Positions 16,990 to 26,100 of a stretch of 64,000 nucleotides of DNA are shown piece after piece. The notes beneath the pieces were generated by a model. It was not told where the DNA came from. It did not search any database and saw only the letters and a list, made by a program, of their open reading frames with translations. Source of the DNA: Paucilactobacillus suebicus DSM 5007 = KCTC 3549 (GTDB taxonomy: Bacteria > Bacillota > Bacilli > Lactobacillales > Lactobacillaceae); the NCBI RefSeq assembly GCF_001434475.1, contig NZ_AZGF01000006.1, positions 1-64,000 on the forward strand. Reading direction: 5' to 3'. Position 1 is the first letter of the stretch. The number at the start of each line of letters is the position of its first letter. The translations under genes and the position numbers were made by a program.

Positions 16990-18411
16990 TTATTCTGCTT
17001 GTTCATTAGCAACTTTCTTCAAGTATGCAGCGTTGTCCAACACTTTCTTCTTGTTCAATGGATAGAAGAAGAACAGGCAAGCTAGAGCAAGACCGTAACT
17101 GACAGCGGGAACACCTACGGCAACCTGATAGATATGATTAATCACTGTTTCAGACTGAACGGCTCCACCAGTTGTGGAAGCTTGATAGCCAATAAACGTT
17201 AGTATAAATCCTGCCATTCCGCCGGCAATTGCTTGTGATACTTTCCGAACAAACGAGTTCACACCGTACACAACCCCATCTTCACGAATACCGGTTTGAA
17301 CTTGTTCATTATCGATAACATCGGTGATAAATGCCCAAACCATCATGTTAAACATTCCCAAACCTAAGTTAGCCAAGAATGTCACGATTAAGAACAGAAC
17401 AACGTTACGGGTGTGCAAAAAGAATAGGATTGCAAACATCACAAACCCAAACGATAGGAACGCCACCGTTACTTCTTTTCTGCCAAAACGTTCATACAAT
17501 TTCTTTGAAAATGGTGCCAGGATCAAGATGACAATCGTGCCACAAATCAGTGCAATTGACATCGCCGTTTTGTTTTGGAAGTAATCGTTAAACAGGTATG
17601 GGATAAAGGCGTTGTTAGAGAACAGACCAATACACATCAACAAATCAACCAACGCCAGTGCGATTAACGCTTTATCCTGACCTAACTTTTTGACAACTGT
17701 TGATAGTGGCACCTTTTCAGCTTTGTTAGTCCGAACTCGTTCAACCGACAGCCGATACAGGATAATATATGCAACAAACCCGGCAGTCGCACAGATTGCA
17801 ACAATGATAAACATTCTCATGGCCGAAATCTGGTGTGAACCCTTACTGTACATGAACATTGGTACTAACAGACTAACGGTAGCGCCACCTAATCCGGCAC
17901 CGATACTACGAAATGTCGAGAGACTCGTTTTTTCCGATGGACTCGATGAAATGGCCGAGGCCATTGAACCATAGGGGATGTTGACAGTTGAATATAAGAT
18001 GCCCCAGACAATGTAGGTGAGAAAAATGTAGACCGTTTTAACACCCATTGGTAAGTCTTTAATCCATGGTAGGAACAATAAAATCGAAAGGAGCAGAAGT
18101 GGATATTTCATTCTTCTGATCCACGGGCGGAAACGTCCTTCTTCTAGCAATGGTCCGTTATCGACTAGTCGACCAACAGTTAGATCGGCAAACGCATCAA
18201 TAATTCGTGCCACCAGAAACAATATCCCGACAATGGCGGCTGAAATGCCCAAAACGTTAGTGTAAAAAATCATTAAGAAAGATGTGACAGTGGCAAAGGT
18301 AAAGTTGTTACCAATGTCTCCAAACATGTAACCGACTTTATCTTTGGTGGTAAACGGTATGTTACTTATGGTAGTTTGTCCGTTAGCTTGTGCTTTGCTA
18401 TTCGTATCCAT
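16990..18411 (-). CDS. GPH-family glycoside/glucuronide:cation symporter
   Basis: 473 residues with 12 predicted helices. The N-terminal pattern (DKVGYMFGDIGNNF, then DAFADLTVGRLVDN about residues 71-84) is that of the glycoside-pentoside-hexuronide symporters, including UidB, MelB and XylP. It starts 17 nt after the beta-glucuronidase gene in the same direction, so uptake of beta-glucuronides with a proton or sodium ion is the simplest reading. No EIIA-like C-terminal domain is attached. Confidence 0.87.
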   Translation of the reverse strand: MDTNSKAQANGQTTISNIPFTTKDKVGYMFGDIGNNFTFATVTSFLMIFYTNVLGISAAIVGILFLVARIIDAFADLTVGRLVDNGPLLEEGRFRPWIRRMKYPLLLLSILLFLPWIKDLPMGVKTVYIFLTYIVWGILYSTVNIPYGSMASAISSSPSEKTSLSTFRSIGAGLGGATVSLLVPMFMYSKGSHQISAMRMFIIVAICATAGFVAYIILYRLSVERVRTNKAEKVPLSTVVKKLGQDKALIALALVDLLMCIGLFSNNAFIPYLFNDYFQNKTAMSIALICGTIVILILAPFSKKLYERFGRKEVTVAFLSFGFVMFAILFFLHTRNVVLFLIVTFLANLGLGMFNMMVWAFITDVIDNEQVQTGIREDGVVYGVNSFVRKVSQAIAGGMAGFILTFIGYQASTTGGAVQSETVINHIYQVAVGVPAVSYGLALACLFFFYPLNKKKVLDNAAYLKKVANEQAE

Positions 18412-18427
18412 TTTCTATCCTCCGATA

Positions 18428-20245
18428 TTACTTCTTGTAGTTGAAGTTAGGAATACTGTTCCAGCGTTGGCTGAGCCAGATAGCTGCTGCCTTAGGTTCA
18501 CGTGAACGAGTGAAGATTCCCTTCTTGTTTCCTTGAACACGTTGAATTCCAAATTTAGTTTGGAAATCGGCAAAGTTCCATAGTTGTTCACCGACAAAGT
18601 TATCGATCTTATCAAACACTTCAGCATTCATCTTGTAGTAGTTGACCTGATATTCTTCAGAGAATGGCTCGTTATAGGCGCTATGCATCCCGGCAACAGT
18701 ATCTGCGCCAAATTCGGTAAACATGATTGGCTTATCCGGATACAGTTCTTGCCAAGCTCGTAATTCTGCTTCCTGGTCCTTTGCGGCGGTCTTGAGGTCA
18801 CCAGTATTAATGTACCAGCCGTAATAGCGATTAAGTGCCAGAATGTCGACAAGGTCAGTACATCTGTCCTTACCCGCCGTCGATAACATGATGTTCACAA
18901 ATGTGCAAGGGCGTTTTTGTGGATCAAGTTTTCTAGCTAATTCAAACATTGGAGCAAAATATTCATATGATCCATCAAGGAATGTTGCTGGTTCGTTAGC
19001 AATTGACCAAATGACAACACAAGCGTGGTTCTTATCCCGAGAAATCATTTCTTCAATCACTTGTTTATGTGCTTCTTGAGTGTCGATATCGTGCCAGAAC
19101 GGGTTCTTCTTATCAGCGCTTGCCATGGCTCCAGAAATATCAAAGTTGAACGCTGGCATCAGCCCTACTGCTGGTGTTTCATCAATCACCACAATTCCTT
19201 CGCGATCACAAAGGCGCATCATTTCTTCAGAGTACGGGTAATGTGATGTTCGGAACGAGTTAGCACCCATTTGCTTAAGCAGGTTCAAATCCAAAACATT
19301 GTAAGCTTCGTTGATTCCTTTACCGTTAACGTAGGTATCCTCGTGCTTACCAAACCCCTTAAAATAAAATGGCTTACCATTGATCAAGAATTGTCCATCT
19401 TTAGCCTCAACGGTTCTGATTCCGAATGGTTCTGTGTAAGTATCAACCGTATTGCCATCCTTGATAATCGTAATTTCAGCATCGTACAGGTAAGCACCCA
19501 GTGGTTGCCACAAGTGTACATTGCTCAATGAAATGACACTGTCAGCGTCTGATGCTTCACCAACCGTTTGGCCATCTTCATCTTTAATCTTGATTTTGAT
19601 CTCGTCATAGTCATCACTGACAGAAACTGCAATGTTCACGTCTGCAATTTCTTCGTCCAAATTAACATCAGGATTAATGATAATGTCGTTGATGTATGTC
19701 CAGGGAGTTGCCACTAATTCAACATTACGGTGCAAGCCAGCATAGTTGAAGAAGTCGAAGTTTTCGTCAACGTGATGCACAATATTGCCATTTTCATCTT
19801 TAGTTTCGCTGTAATTACCAACTGGCAACGTTGTTTGGTCTAAAAGATTACTTAATTTAACTGAAACACGGTTAGTACCGGCTTCAACGACATCATTAAT
19901 TGGCAAATCAAACGGAGTAAAGCCACCCTTGTGATGTCCGATTAGATCACCGTTGACATAAACCCAGGCTTCATGGGTTGCAGAACCAAAATGTAGGGTT
20001 AGGCGTTGATCTGTCAAAATTGCGGGAATTTCGAATTCACGCTCATACCATACATAACCACTATGCTCACGGATATCTTCATCAACTGTTTGATCGTTGA
20101 ACGAAGCCGGTACCGCCATCACCTTATCTGTACTGAGCTTTGTTTGCGGATTATTCTCACGACCAGGTTGCTGCAGGTCAAAATTCCAAATACCATTTAG
20201 ACTTGTAACCGTACGTGTTGCAGTTGAAGTTGGAAATAACATCAT
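18428..20245 (-). CDS. uidA: beta-glucuronidase, GH2
   Basis: 605 residues, matching E. coli GUS length. There is a sugar-binding jelly roll (1-180), an immunoglobulin-like domain (180-275) and a TIM barrel (275-600). The acid/base Glu is in WSIANEPATF (about 418) and the nucleophile Glu in MFTEFGAD (about 511). An NKKG segment (about 572-575) gives the N-x-K signature by which glucuronidases recognise the carboxylate, separating it from beta-galactosidases. No signal peptide is present, so it acts in the cytoplasm on imported glucuronides. It is the first gene of an operon with the GPH symporter. The tandem ATG ATG start follows AGGAG. Confidence 0.92.
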   Translation of the reverse strand: MMLFPTSTATRTVTSLNGIWNFDLQQPGRENNPQTKLSTDKVMAVPASFNDQTVDEDIREHSGYVWYEREFEIPAILTDQRLTLHFGSATHEAWVYVNGDLIGHHKGGFTPFDLPINDVVEAGTNRVSVKLSNLLDQTTLPVGNYSETKDENGNIVHHVDENFDFFNYAGLHRNVELVATPWTYINDIIINPDVNLDEEIADVNIAVSVSDDYDEIKIKIKDEDGQTVGEASDADSVISLSNVHLWQPLGAYLYDAEITIIKDGNTVDTYTEPFGIRTVEAKDGQFLINGKPFYFKGFGKHEDTYVNGKGINEAYNVLDLNLLKQMGANSFRTSHYPYSEEMMRLCDREGIVVIDETPAVGLMPAFNFDISGAMASADKKNPFWHDIDTQEAHKQVIEEMISRDKNHACVVIWSIANEPATFLDGSYEYFAPMFELARKLDPQKRPCTFVNIMLSTAGKDRCTDLVDILALNRYYGWYINTGDLKTAAKDQEAELRAWQELYPDKPIMFTEFGADTVAGMHSAYNEPFSEEYQVNYYKMNAEVFDKIDNFVGEQLWNFADFQTKFGIQRVQGNKKGIFTRSREPKAAAIWLSQRWNSIPNFNYKK

Positions 20246-20278
20246 AAATCACTCCTATAAGTTTTTTAGCCTTTATCT

Positions 20279-20292
20279 TGTAAACGCTTACT
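20279..20292. promoter_or_regulatory. cre-like site upstream of uidA
   Basis: TGTAAACGCTTACT differs from the cre consensus only at the last base. It lies 34 bp upstream of the uidA start, between it and the divergent AraC gene, so CcpA could repress the glucuronide operon. Confidence 0.65.
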
Positions 20293-20430
20293 TGTATGTT
20301 AGTATATTTATTTGGAGCGATATTTAACTATTTTTCTGTAATTTATACTATTTTGCTTTCTTTTGCTTTTTTCGTCATTTTAATTGTCAATCGTGATGTA
20401 ATACGATTTCACGGACTGGAGCGACCGTTT

Positions 20431-21498
20431 ATGATTTCAATTTTGGACTATAAATCACTAGCCATTTCTCTTAACACAATCAGTGGTGTACCAGTTAGGC
20501 TGTGCTCTCTCCACCTCGAACCGTTGTATGAGAGTCCAGACGCCAAACAAACCGTCCCTGGCTTTCACACATTACCGTTGGATCCAGGAGATTGTTGTCG
20601 AGCACAAGACGGCTCAGGAATATACTTAGCCGTGGGTATTTGGCACGAAGATTTATTGGGTTATCTAATCGCCGGACCCTATCAGCAACTGAGCGATGCG
20701 CTTCCCCGAATCATGATTAATTTGGGTAAAACTGGTCCCGTTGAGATTCATCTTCACGACCAACAGGCATATATTCCTCAAATTGATACAAGTGATGAGA
20801 TGACCGAAGAAGAAGCCGGTGAAGCCAGCCAAGTGCTTAGTATTTATGTGGCTCAAAATCAACTCATGGATGCCATTGCTAACGGTGATCAAAGCCAGTT
20901 AACCCAGATAGTTAATTCAACGATTCAAAATATGCATCCATTTCTTAATCGAATCCCTAGTCGGGAACTACGAGCTGCTAAGAATATCATTTTTGTGTAC
21001 AATACCCTTTGCAGACTTGCGGCAGAACGAGGATCGGCTAGTAAATTGCTGATTGATAAGTTGTCATCAAAATATGCACTTCAAATTGAAAAGCTGGCAT
21101 CAATTGATGAAGCAATTAAACTAATTAACGAAATGCCGTTTCGCTACTGTGACCTGGTCATTGCGAAAAGAAATAAACAATACAATATGCGTGTCGCTGC
21201 TGCCATTGAATATATTATGTTGAATTTTCAAGAAGAATTGCAGCTAACAGATATTGCTCAAGCAGTACACACCAGTCCCACTTACCTCTCGCACCGCTTC
21301 AAAAAAGACACCGGTGAAACATTATTTTCATTCATCAACCACTACCGCATTAAGGTGGCCCAAGCTAAGTTGCGCGATGGTGATTTTACAATTTCAGAAA
21401 TCGCAATTTCATCGGGGTTCAATAACGTCACTTACTTTAATCGGATTTTTAAAAAATATACCGGCACATCGCCACGGAAATATGCGCGTTTAAACTAA
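20431..21498 (+). CDS. AraC-family regulator with PocR-like sensor domain
   Basis: The open frame begins at 20296, but its first 45 codons are hydrophobic and overlap the promoter region. GGAG about 10 nt before the ATG at 20431 marks the better start (355 residues). The N-terminal half resembles a PocR ligand-binding domain, including a Cys pair (PLDPGDCCRAQDG) near residues 55-67. The C-terminus is the AraC double helix-turn-helix (about 255-352, DIAQAVHTSPTYLSHRFKK and ISSGFNNVTYFNRIFKKYTG). It is divergent from uidA and probably activates the glucuronide operon. Confidence 0.82.
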   Translation: MISILDYKSLAISLNTISGVPVRLCSLHLEPLYESPDAKQTVPGFHTLPLDPGDCCRAQDGSGIYLAVGIWHEDLLGYLIAGPYQQLSDALPRIMINLGKTGPVEIHLHDQQAYIPQIDTSDEMTEEEAGEASQVLSIYVAQNQLMDAIANGDQSQLTQIVNSTIQNMHPFLNRIPSRELRAAKNIIFVYNTLCRLAAERGSASKLLIDKLSSKYALQIEKLASIDEAIKLINEMPFRYCDLVIAKRNKQYNMRVAAAIEYIMLNFQEELQLTDIAQAVHTSPTYLSHRFKKDTGETLFSFINHYRIKVAQAKLRDGDFTISEIAISSGFNNVTYFNRIFKKYTGTSPRKYARLN

Positions 21499-21623
21499 AA
21501 AGTGCAACAAATTACGATTTGCTTCCAGAATATAAGGTATTCAAGGTTAAAATCACGAATTTGGATTTTGACCTTGAATACCTTATATGGCCGGGAGCAG
21601 TCACTTGTTGCACGCTTAGACTA
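21499..21623 (+). repeat. palindromic 3'-UTR element E2
   Basis: It begins at the base after the stop codon of the AraC gene, with AAAGTGCAACAAA, and ends with TTGTTGCACGCTTAGACTA. Nested stems are GTGCAACAA/TTGTTGCAC (outer), TTGCTTCC with GGAGCAG (middle) and ATATAAGGTATTCAAGG with CCTTGAATACCTTATAT (inner). It has the same architecture as E5 but largely different stem sequence. No T-run follows. Confidence 0.75.
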
Positions 21624-21719
21624 GATAAATCTAATTATTGTTCCATCCTCTATTTACTTTTCAAGTTGACAACGACACAGTCTTCCAGTAACATTTCTCA
21701 AAAATAGCTGGAGGTTATT

Positions 21720-21905
21720 ATGGCTAAAAAGGATAAACGTTTTGCAGTGATTGTTTCAGAAGGAACGTTGTCTAGCACTAAAATACTTGTTGATAAACAG
21801 ACTGGAGTTCACTATTTATGGCACGAAGAGAGCTACAGTGGTGGGCTAACTCCTCTGTTGGATGAGGATGGTAAACCGGTTGTAGATTTAACTGATTTCG
21901 ATTAA
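21720..21905 (+). CDS. DUF6440-family small protein
   Basis: 61 residues. The C-terminal half has the pattern ILVDKQTGVHYLWHEES then GGLTPLLDEDGKPVV, which I associate with DUF6440, a family of short soluble proteins of unknown role. A GGAGG ribosome site lies 6 nt before the ATG. It has a convergent terminator downstream. Confidence 0.75.
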   Translation: MAKKDKRFAVIVSEGTLSSTKILVDKQTGVHYLWHEESYSGGLTPLLDEDGKPVVDLTDFD

Positions 21906-21920
21906 TAAAATTTCAAAATT

Positions 21921-21953
21921 AAAAGCCTTCCAAATTATTGGGAGGCTTTTTAA
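21921..21953. terminator. bidirectional terminator
   Basis: AAAAGCCTTCC pairs with GGGAGGCTTTT. T residues on the right serve the DUF6440 gene, and the A-rich left side serves the convergent gene at 21967. Confidence 0.75.
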
Positions 21954-21966
21954 TAGTGCTTATTCA

Positions 21967-22287
21967 CTATCCTTGTTGTTCTTCATTATGTGCTCGATAC
22001 TTAGCTAGTTTTTCATCAGTCGTCAAAATATGTTTCTCAGGCGCATATGACAACTTAATGTAGTTACTAATTCTGGGTGCACCGCTTTTTGTGACTGAAA
22101 TTTGAATCTTGTTGAGTAACTTGATGAGATCATCTAGGTCGCCTTCAACAGTTGTTTCAAATGCCCCAACTTCGTACGAAAGGTTGCTTGCATCGATCTC
22201 TGCAATTGCAACATCTACTAGTCTTAACATCTCTTTAGTTGAATCTGCTTCGGGTAAAACTTGAATTGCCATCACTGCGTTTGCCAT
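21967..22287 (-). CDS. MTH1187/YqgV-family thiamine-binding-like protein
   Basis: 106 residues with the UPF0045 fold signature. An N-terminal beta strand AVMAIQVLP is followed by a VDVAIAEIDASNLSYEVGAFETTVEGD segment (about 25-51) and a late SYIKL-like strand (ISNYIKLSY). Family members bind thiamine or related ligands as tetramers in the cytoplasm. It is monocistronic and no thiamine transporter adjoins it. Confidence 0.75.
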   Translation of the reverse strand: MANAVMAIQVLPEADSTKEMLRLVDVAIAEIDASNLSYEVGAFETTVEGDLDDLIKLLNKIQISVTKSGAPRISNYIKLSYAPEKHILTTDEKLAKYRAHNEEQQG

Positions 22288-22401
22288 ATTAGTATCTCCT
22301 CTTGAGTCAACTTATAGTAAAATAATTAGCTTAATTGTACGTTGCTTTAGTTATTTAAACAATGAATTTTTGAAAGTTTCACGTGAAACTTTTTTGACGA
22401 C

Positions 22402-22433
22402 AAAGGAGCCTCTCAAATTTGAGAAGCTCCCTT
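22402..22433 (-). terminator. hairpin spanning the stop codon of the 22413 gene
   Basis: GGAGC-TCTCAAA/TTTGAGA-GCTCC forms a long near-perfect stem. The minus-strand 3' side is TTTGTCG, followed further on by a T6 run. It covers the last codons of the gene, so termination would occur immediately after translation ends. Confidence 0.6.
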
Positions 22434-22787
22434 TTGATGAGCGCAGTAATTCTTATACAACTTATTTAAATAATCTTCATTGCCATCAGCCATTGCGTGC
22501 TTCGCGTCTTCAATACTAGTATAGTAATTGCTTGAAAATTCTGCTTCACTTGCTGATTTAATGTCTATTTTTAAATTACTGTCGAACTGATACCGATCAA
22601 ATTTTTCAACTGCGTTATTGATATCTTCACCTTTGAAAAGGTCCGGCGAACTGGTATCAAATAGTTGTGGTAAGAGATCACGATTAAAGGCATGAACAGT
22701 GATATGTAAAACAAACACAATTTCTTCTCTAGAATATTCTTTATTTTCTTCAAAAACATCTTTTTCAATGTACAGTGGTTTAGCCAT
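22413..22787 (-). CDS. hypothetical protein
   Basis: 124 residues, acidic and soluble, with no signal peptide. Its C-terminal part has a helical segment rich in aromatic and charged residues (TSIEDAKHAMADGNEDYLNK). I recognise no family. The neighbours (a thiamine-binding-like protein and an OsmC protein) do not suggest a shared pathway. Confidence 0.55.
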   Translation of the reverse strand: MAKPLYIEKDVFEENKEYSREEIVFVLHITVHAFNRDLLPQLFDTSSPDLFKGEDINNAVEKFDRYQFDSNLKIDIKSASEAEFSSNYYTSIEDAKHAMADGNEDYLNKLYKNYCAHQKGASQI

Positions 22788-23037
22788 TTAGAATTCACTC
22801 CCAATTTCATCCTATGAACTAAATTTCGTAGTTAATAATACAGTTGTTCGTTACTTTTTATTTAGTTACTTAACTTTATCACTTAGATTTACTTTGTCTA
22901 GTTACCGTTTGAAATCAATCTTAATTTCATTCTTAACAACCACTGTTCCGACACTTTCTAAAACCGAGTGTCCATTCCAGACTTTTCAGACTAACTCTGC
23001 TACACTGTGCGTAACTAAAGGAGTAGGAGGCTTCATC

Positions 23038-23478
23038 ATGACTGAAAAATCGCTGTATCATACGTATGTTCAGAACCATAACGGCTTAACTGGCACTAGT
23101 TTTGTTGAAGGTAACGAAGGATTAGCACTCGGGGTATCAAGCTCATTGATTGATGATCCAGGAACTAACCCAGAACAGTTCATCGCTTTTGCACTATCAA
23201 CCTGTTTTAACGCCACTATTCGCATCGTTGAAAATAGAGAACACACTGCTGCAGATTCACAGCTACGGACTAGAGTAGATATTGAAAAAGATGACATCGG
23301 CTACAAGTTCGTTGTTGAGGCACAAATTCGCATGCCTGAGCATACAGAAACTGAAGCACAGGCAATCATTGACCAAGCATTGAACGAATGCCCAGTGGCT
23401 AAGTTATTGAAAGAAAACGAAAATGTATCCTTCAAGCTTGTGGACGATTTTACTGACGAACCAACTTATGGTGAATAG
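23038..23478 (+). CDS. OsmC/Ohr-family peroxide-detoxifying protein
   Basis: I start at ATG 23038, behind AGGAGTAGGAGG, and not at the upstream frame opening at 22894 (146 residues). The Ohr/OsmC fold is visible with both redox Cys residues: one in FALSTCFNA (about residue 60) and one in ALNECPVAKLL (about 121). The family reduces organic hydroperoxides in the cytoplasm. The glycine-rich LGVSSSLIDDPGTNPEQF region is characteristic of the Ohr side. It is monocistronic. Confidence 0.85.
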   Translation: MTEKSLYHTYVQNHNGLTGTSFVEGNEGLALGVSSSLIDDPGTNPEQFIAFALSTCFNATIRIVENREHTAADSQLRTRVDIEKDDIGYKFVVEAQIRMPEHTETEAQAIIDQALNECPVAKLLKENENVSFKLVDDFTDEPTYGE

Positions 23479-23490
23479 GATCACAACAAA

Positions 23491-23549
23491 AACGCATCTG
23501 ATTCAGGTATCGTTATTGCAACGATGTTTGAATCAGGTGCGTTTTTTTT
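23491..23549 (+). terminator. strong Rho-independent terminator
   Basis: AACGCATCTGATTCA pairs with TGAATCAGGTGCGTT around a second small stem, and T8 follows. It ends the OsmC gene. Confidence 0.85.
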
Positions 23550-23611
23550 GATATTCAATAACTAAGATCAAGTATCTAGACGAAACTAACGCTTTACCAC
23601 TAACAAAAAAT

Positions 23612-24097
23612 CTATTTCCAATAGTACCAAACGGACCAATTTCTGAGCTGCTTATTTTTCCAATCAGCAAAACTCAGTTCCCCTTCAAGTAAATCAACCT
23701 CATGTTTTGGATAATAAACCTTGCGACATTCCATTAAATTTTTCCAAACTACATCATTTGGTGAATTCAATTCATCAATCCAACTAAGGTCTTCCTTTAC
23801 CATGAGTTCCCAACGATAATTGGCTTCAACCGTGAACTTGGTTTGACCGTCATATCGTTTAATTTCCCGACGCTTTTCTTCGATCTCGCGTAATACACAA
23901 GATCTAGAACAGTAAAACGTCCAATCAGAAACATCATACTGATCGAGACCGCTCAAAAACCGATATTGATTGGGACGCAATTTAAAATTGTCAAACTTTC
24001 CCTGATTCATAAAATGGCGAAATCTACGGTTGGCAACTTTACGCATTTGACCATTATGGTCCTTTAAAAACGGGTGTTTTTGGTAACTTCGACTCAT
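23612..24097 (-). CDS. hypothetical basic protein
   Basis: 161 residues, very rich in Arg, Lys, Trp and Tyr. The N-terminus SRSYQKHPFLKDHNGQMRKV and following NRRFRHFM segment look like a conserved nucleic-acid-binding-type surface. A CSRSC pair lies near residue 64-68. I have an impression of relatives in other lactobacilli but cannot name the family. It is monocistronic, with terminators on neither side that clearly belong to it. Confidence 0.5.
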   Translation of the reverse strand: MSRSYQKHPFLKDHNGQMRKVANRRFRHFMNQGKFDNFKLRPNQYRFLSGLDQYDVSDWTFYCSRSCVLREIEEKRREIKRYDGQTKFTVEANYRWELMVKEDLSWIDELNSPNDVVWKNLMECRKVYYPKHEVDLLEGELSFADWKNKQLRNWSVWYYWK

Positions 24098-24362
24098 TGC
24101 TGTGTCTAGACTGAACCTGCTTAAATACGATGATTGGTTGTGTAATGTGATATTAAATCATCTAACAAATTCAGTATCCTCCTGTCACAACTTAAGTGAG
24201 TCCGCACCTAACAGGATAACGATAATCCATATAATCATTCCTTTGTCATAATTTTGACCTCAGTATAACATTTTCAGAATTAGCTCTTAAACAATATGCA
24301 TTGTAGTTCACTATGATTAATTAAATAAATTTAATGTCCTTAGCCTATAATTCGTTTTTAAA
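24098..24362. other. non-coding gap
   Basis: No convincing gene, hairpin or RNA. One AGGAGG on the minus strand (about 24178-24183) precedes only very short open frames. The right edge holds the displaced C-terminal codons of the GntP gene. Confidence 0.4.
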
Positions 24363-25699
24363 TCAATGTACAAATAAACTAAGGAGTAGCACCATTAATA
24401 ACCCAACAAATGAGTTAACGAATTCTAGTACTCCCCAAGTCTTAAGGTGTCTTTCAAAGAAATACCAAATGATTGTTGATACAAAATAAATCCACCATCA
24501 TACATAAGAGTAGTTGTGTTACTACCACAGGCACACGCAAGCATCATCAATGCTGGATTAACATGAAATGCTACAACCATTGGTGCAACGATACCAGCAG
24601 CAGTGATGGCTGAAACGGCCCCTTGACCAGTCATTAAACGAATTAAAACTGTGATAACCCATGCAAGGATAAATGGAGAAATACTTGAATGACCAACTAA
24701 GTCAACAATCTTATCACCAATACCACTATCAATAATAACTTGCTTCATAACACCACCAGCAGCAATAACCATGATGACGTTAGAAATACCTTCAATAGCA
24801 CTAGTCATATGATTAGTGATTTCAGTACCATTCATACCACGACGATAACCGAATAGAATCATAGCCACAATAACAGTAACTAACATACTGATTTCAGCGC
24901 CGCCTAAAAATGTAGCAAATTTGAATAACCAAGTATTCTTTGGTGCCAAGGATTTAACAATTGCTGAACACACAATTAAAATAGCAGGCAATAATGGCAC
25001 AATAATACTTGCACCAAAACTTGGCAATTCAGATTTATCCCTTTTTTGAGCTGGTTTTAGAACATCGCCTAATGGCATCTTGTCCAAACCAGGAATAAAA
25101 CGTTGAATTAAAACACCTGAGCAAATAATGGTAGGAATTATTACGATAAAACCAAGAACATAGACCTGTGCCATATCTGCGTGAAATGCGGTGACTAATG
25201 CCATTGGGCCAGGTTGGGGTGGAAAAATACTGTGTCCCATAGTTGCACCAGCAATTGTAGGAATAACCAATTTCATGTACGAAATTTTTGCTTCTTTAGC
25301 AATACTTATTACTAACGGCATCAATATCAAAAAAGCAACCTCATAGAACATTGCCATCCCGAAAATCATACCAATGAGTAGCAACGCAAACGGCAAAAGT
25401 TTTCGACCCATCGCATTGACAATTGTATCGGCAATTTGTTGTGAAGCTCCAGACTCAGTCATTAACTTACCAACAATAGCACCAAATATCACAATTAAAA
25501 CCAGTGATGACATAACACTGCCAACACCAGACTCAATCGTAGTACCAATTTTTGTTAACGGCATACCTTCAGCAAACGCAATGAATAATCCAGAAATTAA
25601 CAGCGCAATAATGTTATGAACTTTAGTTTTAACAATTAAGAAAACTAAAAGTAAGATACCAATAAAGACCCACAAAAGGGCCAATAAATCTGCTCCCAA
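24363..25699 (-). pseudogene. gntP: GntP-family gluconate permease with a C-terminal frameshift
   Basis: The uninterrupted frame covers 24425-25699 (424 residues, about 12 helices, with the GntP signature GHSIFPPQPGPMALV near residue 156). It ends abnormally in LKDTLRLGEY. One base back, the other frame continues as KTWGVLEFVNSFVGLLMV and stops at 24363-24365, which is exactly the usual C-terminal helix of gluconate permeases. A single lost base near 24437-24440 explains this. The product would lack its last membrane helix, so activity is doubtful. No gluconate kinase adjoins it. A sequencing error cannot be excluded. Confidence 0.8.
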
Positions 25700-25754
25700 A
25701 AAAAGACCTCCAAAAACAATATTAGCTTGCAGAAAACTAGTATATCTGTTTGCT

Positions 25755-25783
25755 ATTTAAAGCCTAATGTAAACGCTTTAAAT
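25755..25783. promoter_or_regulatory. operator and cre-like site upstream of gntP
   Basis: ATTTAAAGC and GCTTTAAAT form a perfect 9-bp inverted repeat with an 11-bp spacer. Within it TGTAAACGCTTTAA (25768-25781) resembles a cre except at its end. It lies 56 bp upstream of the permease start, and no cognate regulator gene is adjacent. Confidence 0.5.
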
Positions 25784-25958
25784 AGTCAATGACAAGTCAG
25801 ATAAAAATAACATTATTATGTATTTATGTTTTTTTATCAGATAAATATGTATATATAAAGAGATATTATCTTAAAAGATGTACGGACAAATTTTTTAAAT
25901 TAATTGTTTAAATTGGTAATTCTAGCATATCAGTTTTAAAAATAGATATATTAATTAA

Positions 25959-25992
25959 AAAATCTCTCCATACATATGTACAGAGAGATTAC
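25959..25992 (-). terminator. terminator between the GH31 gene and gntP
   Basis: On the minus strand AATCTCTC pairs with GAGAGATT around TACATATGTA-type loop sequence, and T6 follows. A second inverted repeat, ATCGATTTA/TAAATCGAT (26007-26015 with 26042-26050), lies just before it. The remaining sequence from 25700 to 26100 shows nothing else. Confidence 0.7.
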
Positions 25993-26100
25993 TGCCAATA
26001 AACTGTATCGATTTAATCACATTCTAGGAAATTGAACTTACTAAATCGATTATATTACTCAGATTAGCACGGGTTCATTGGCATAACACTATTTCAAAAA

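Noticed and set aside
24363-25699. Programmed frameshifting in the GntP gene
   Set aside because: The shift site lacks a canonical X-XXY-YYZ slippery heptamer and no stimulatory structure is seen.
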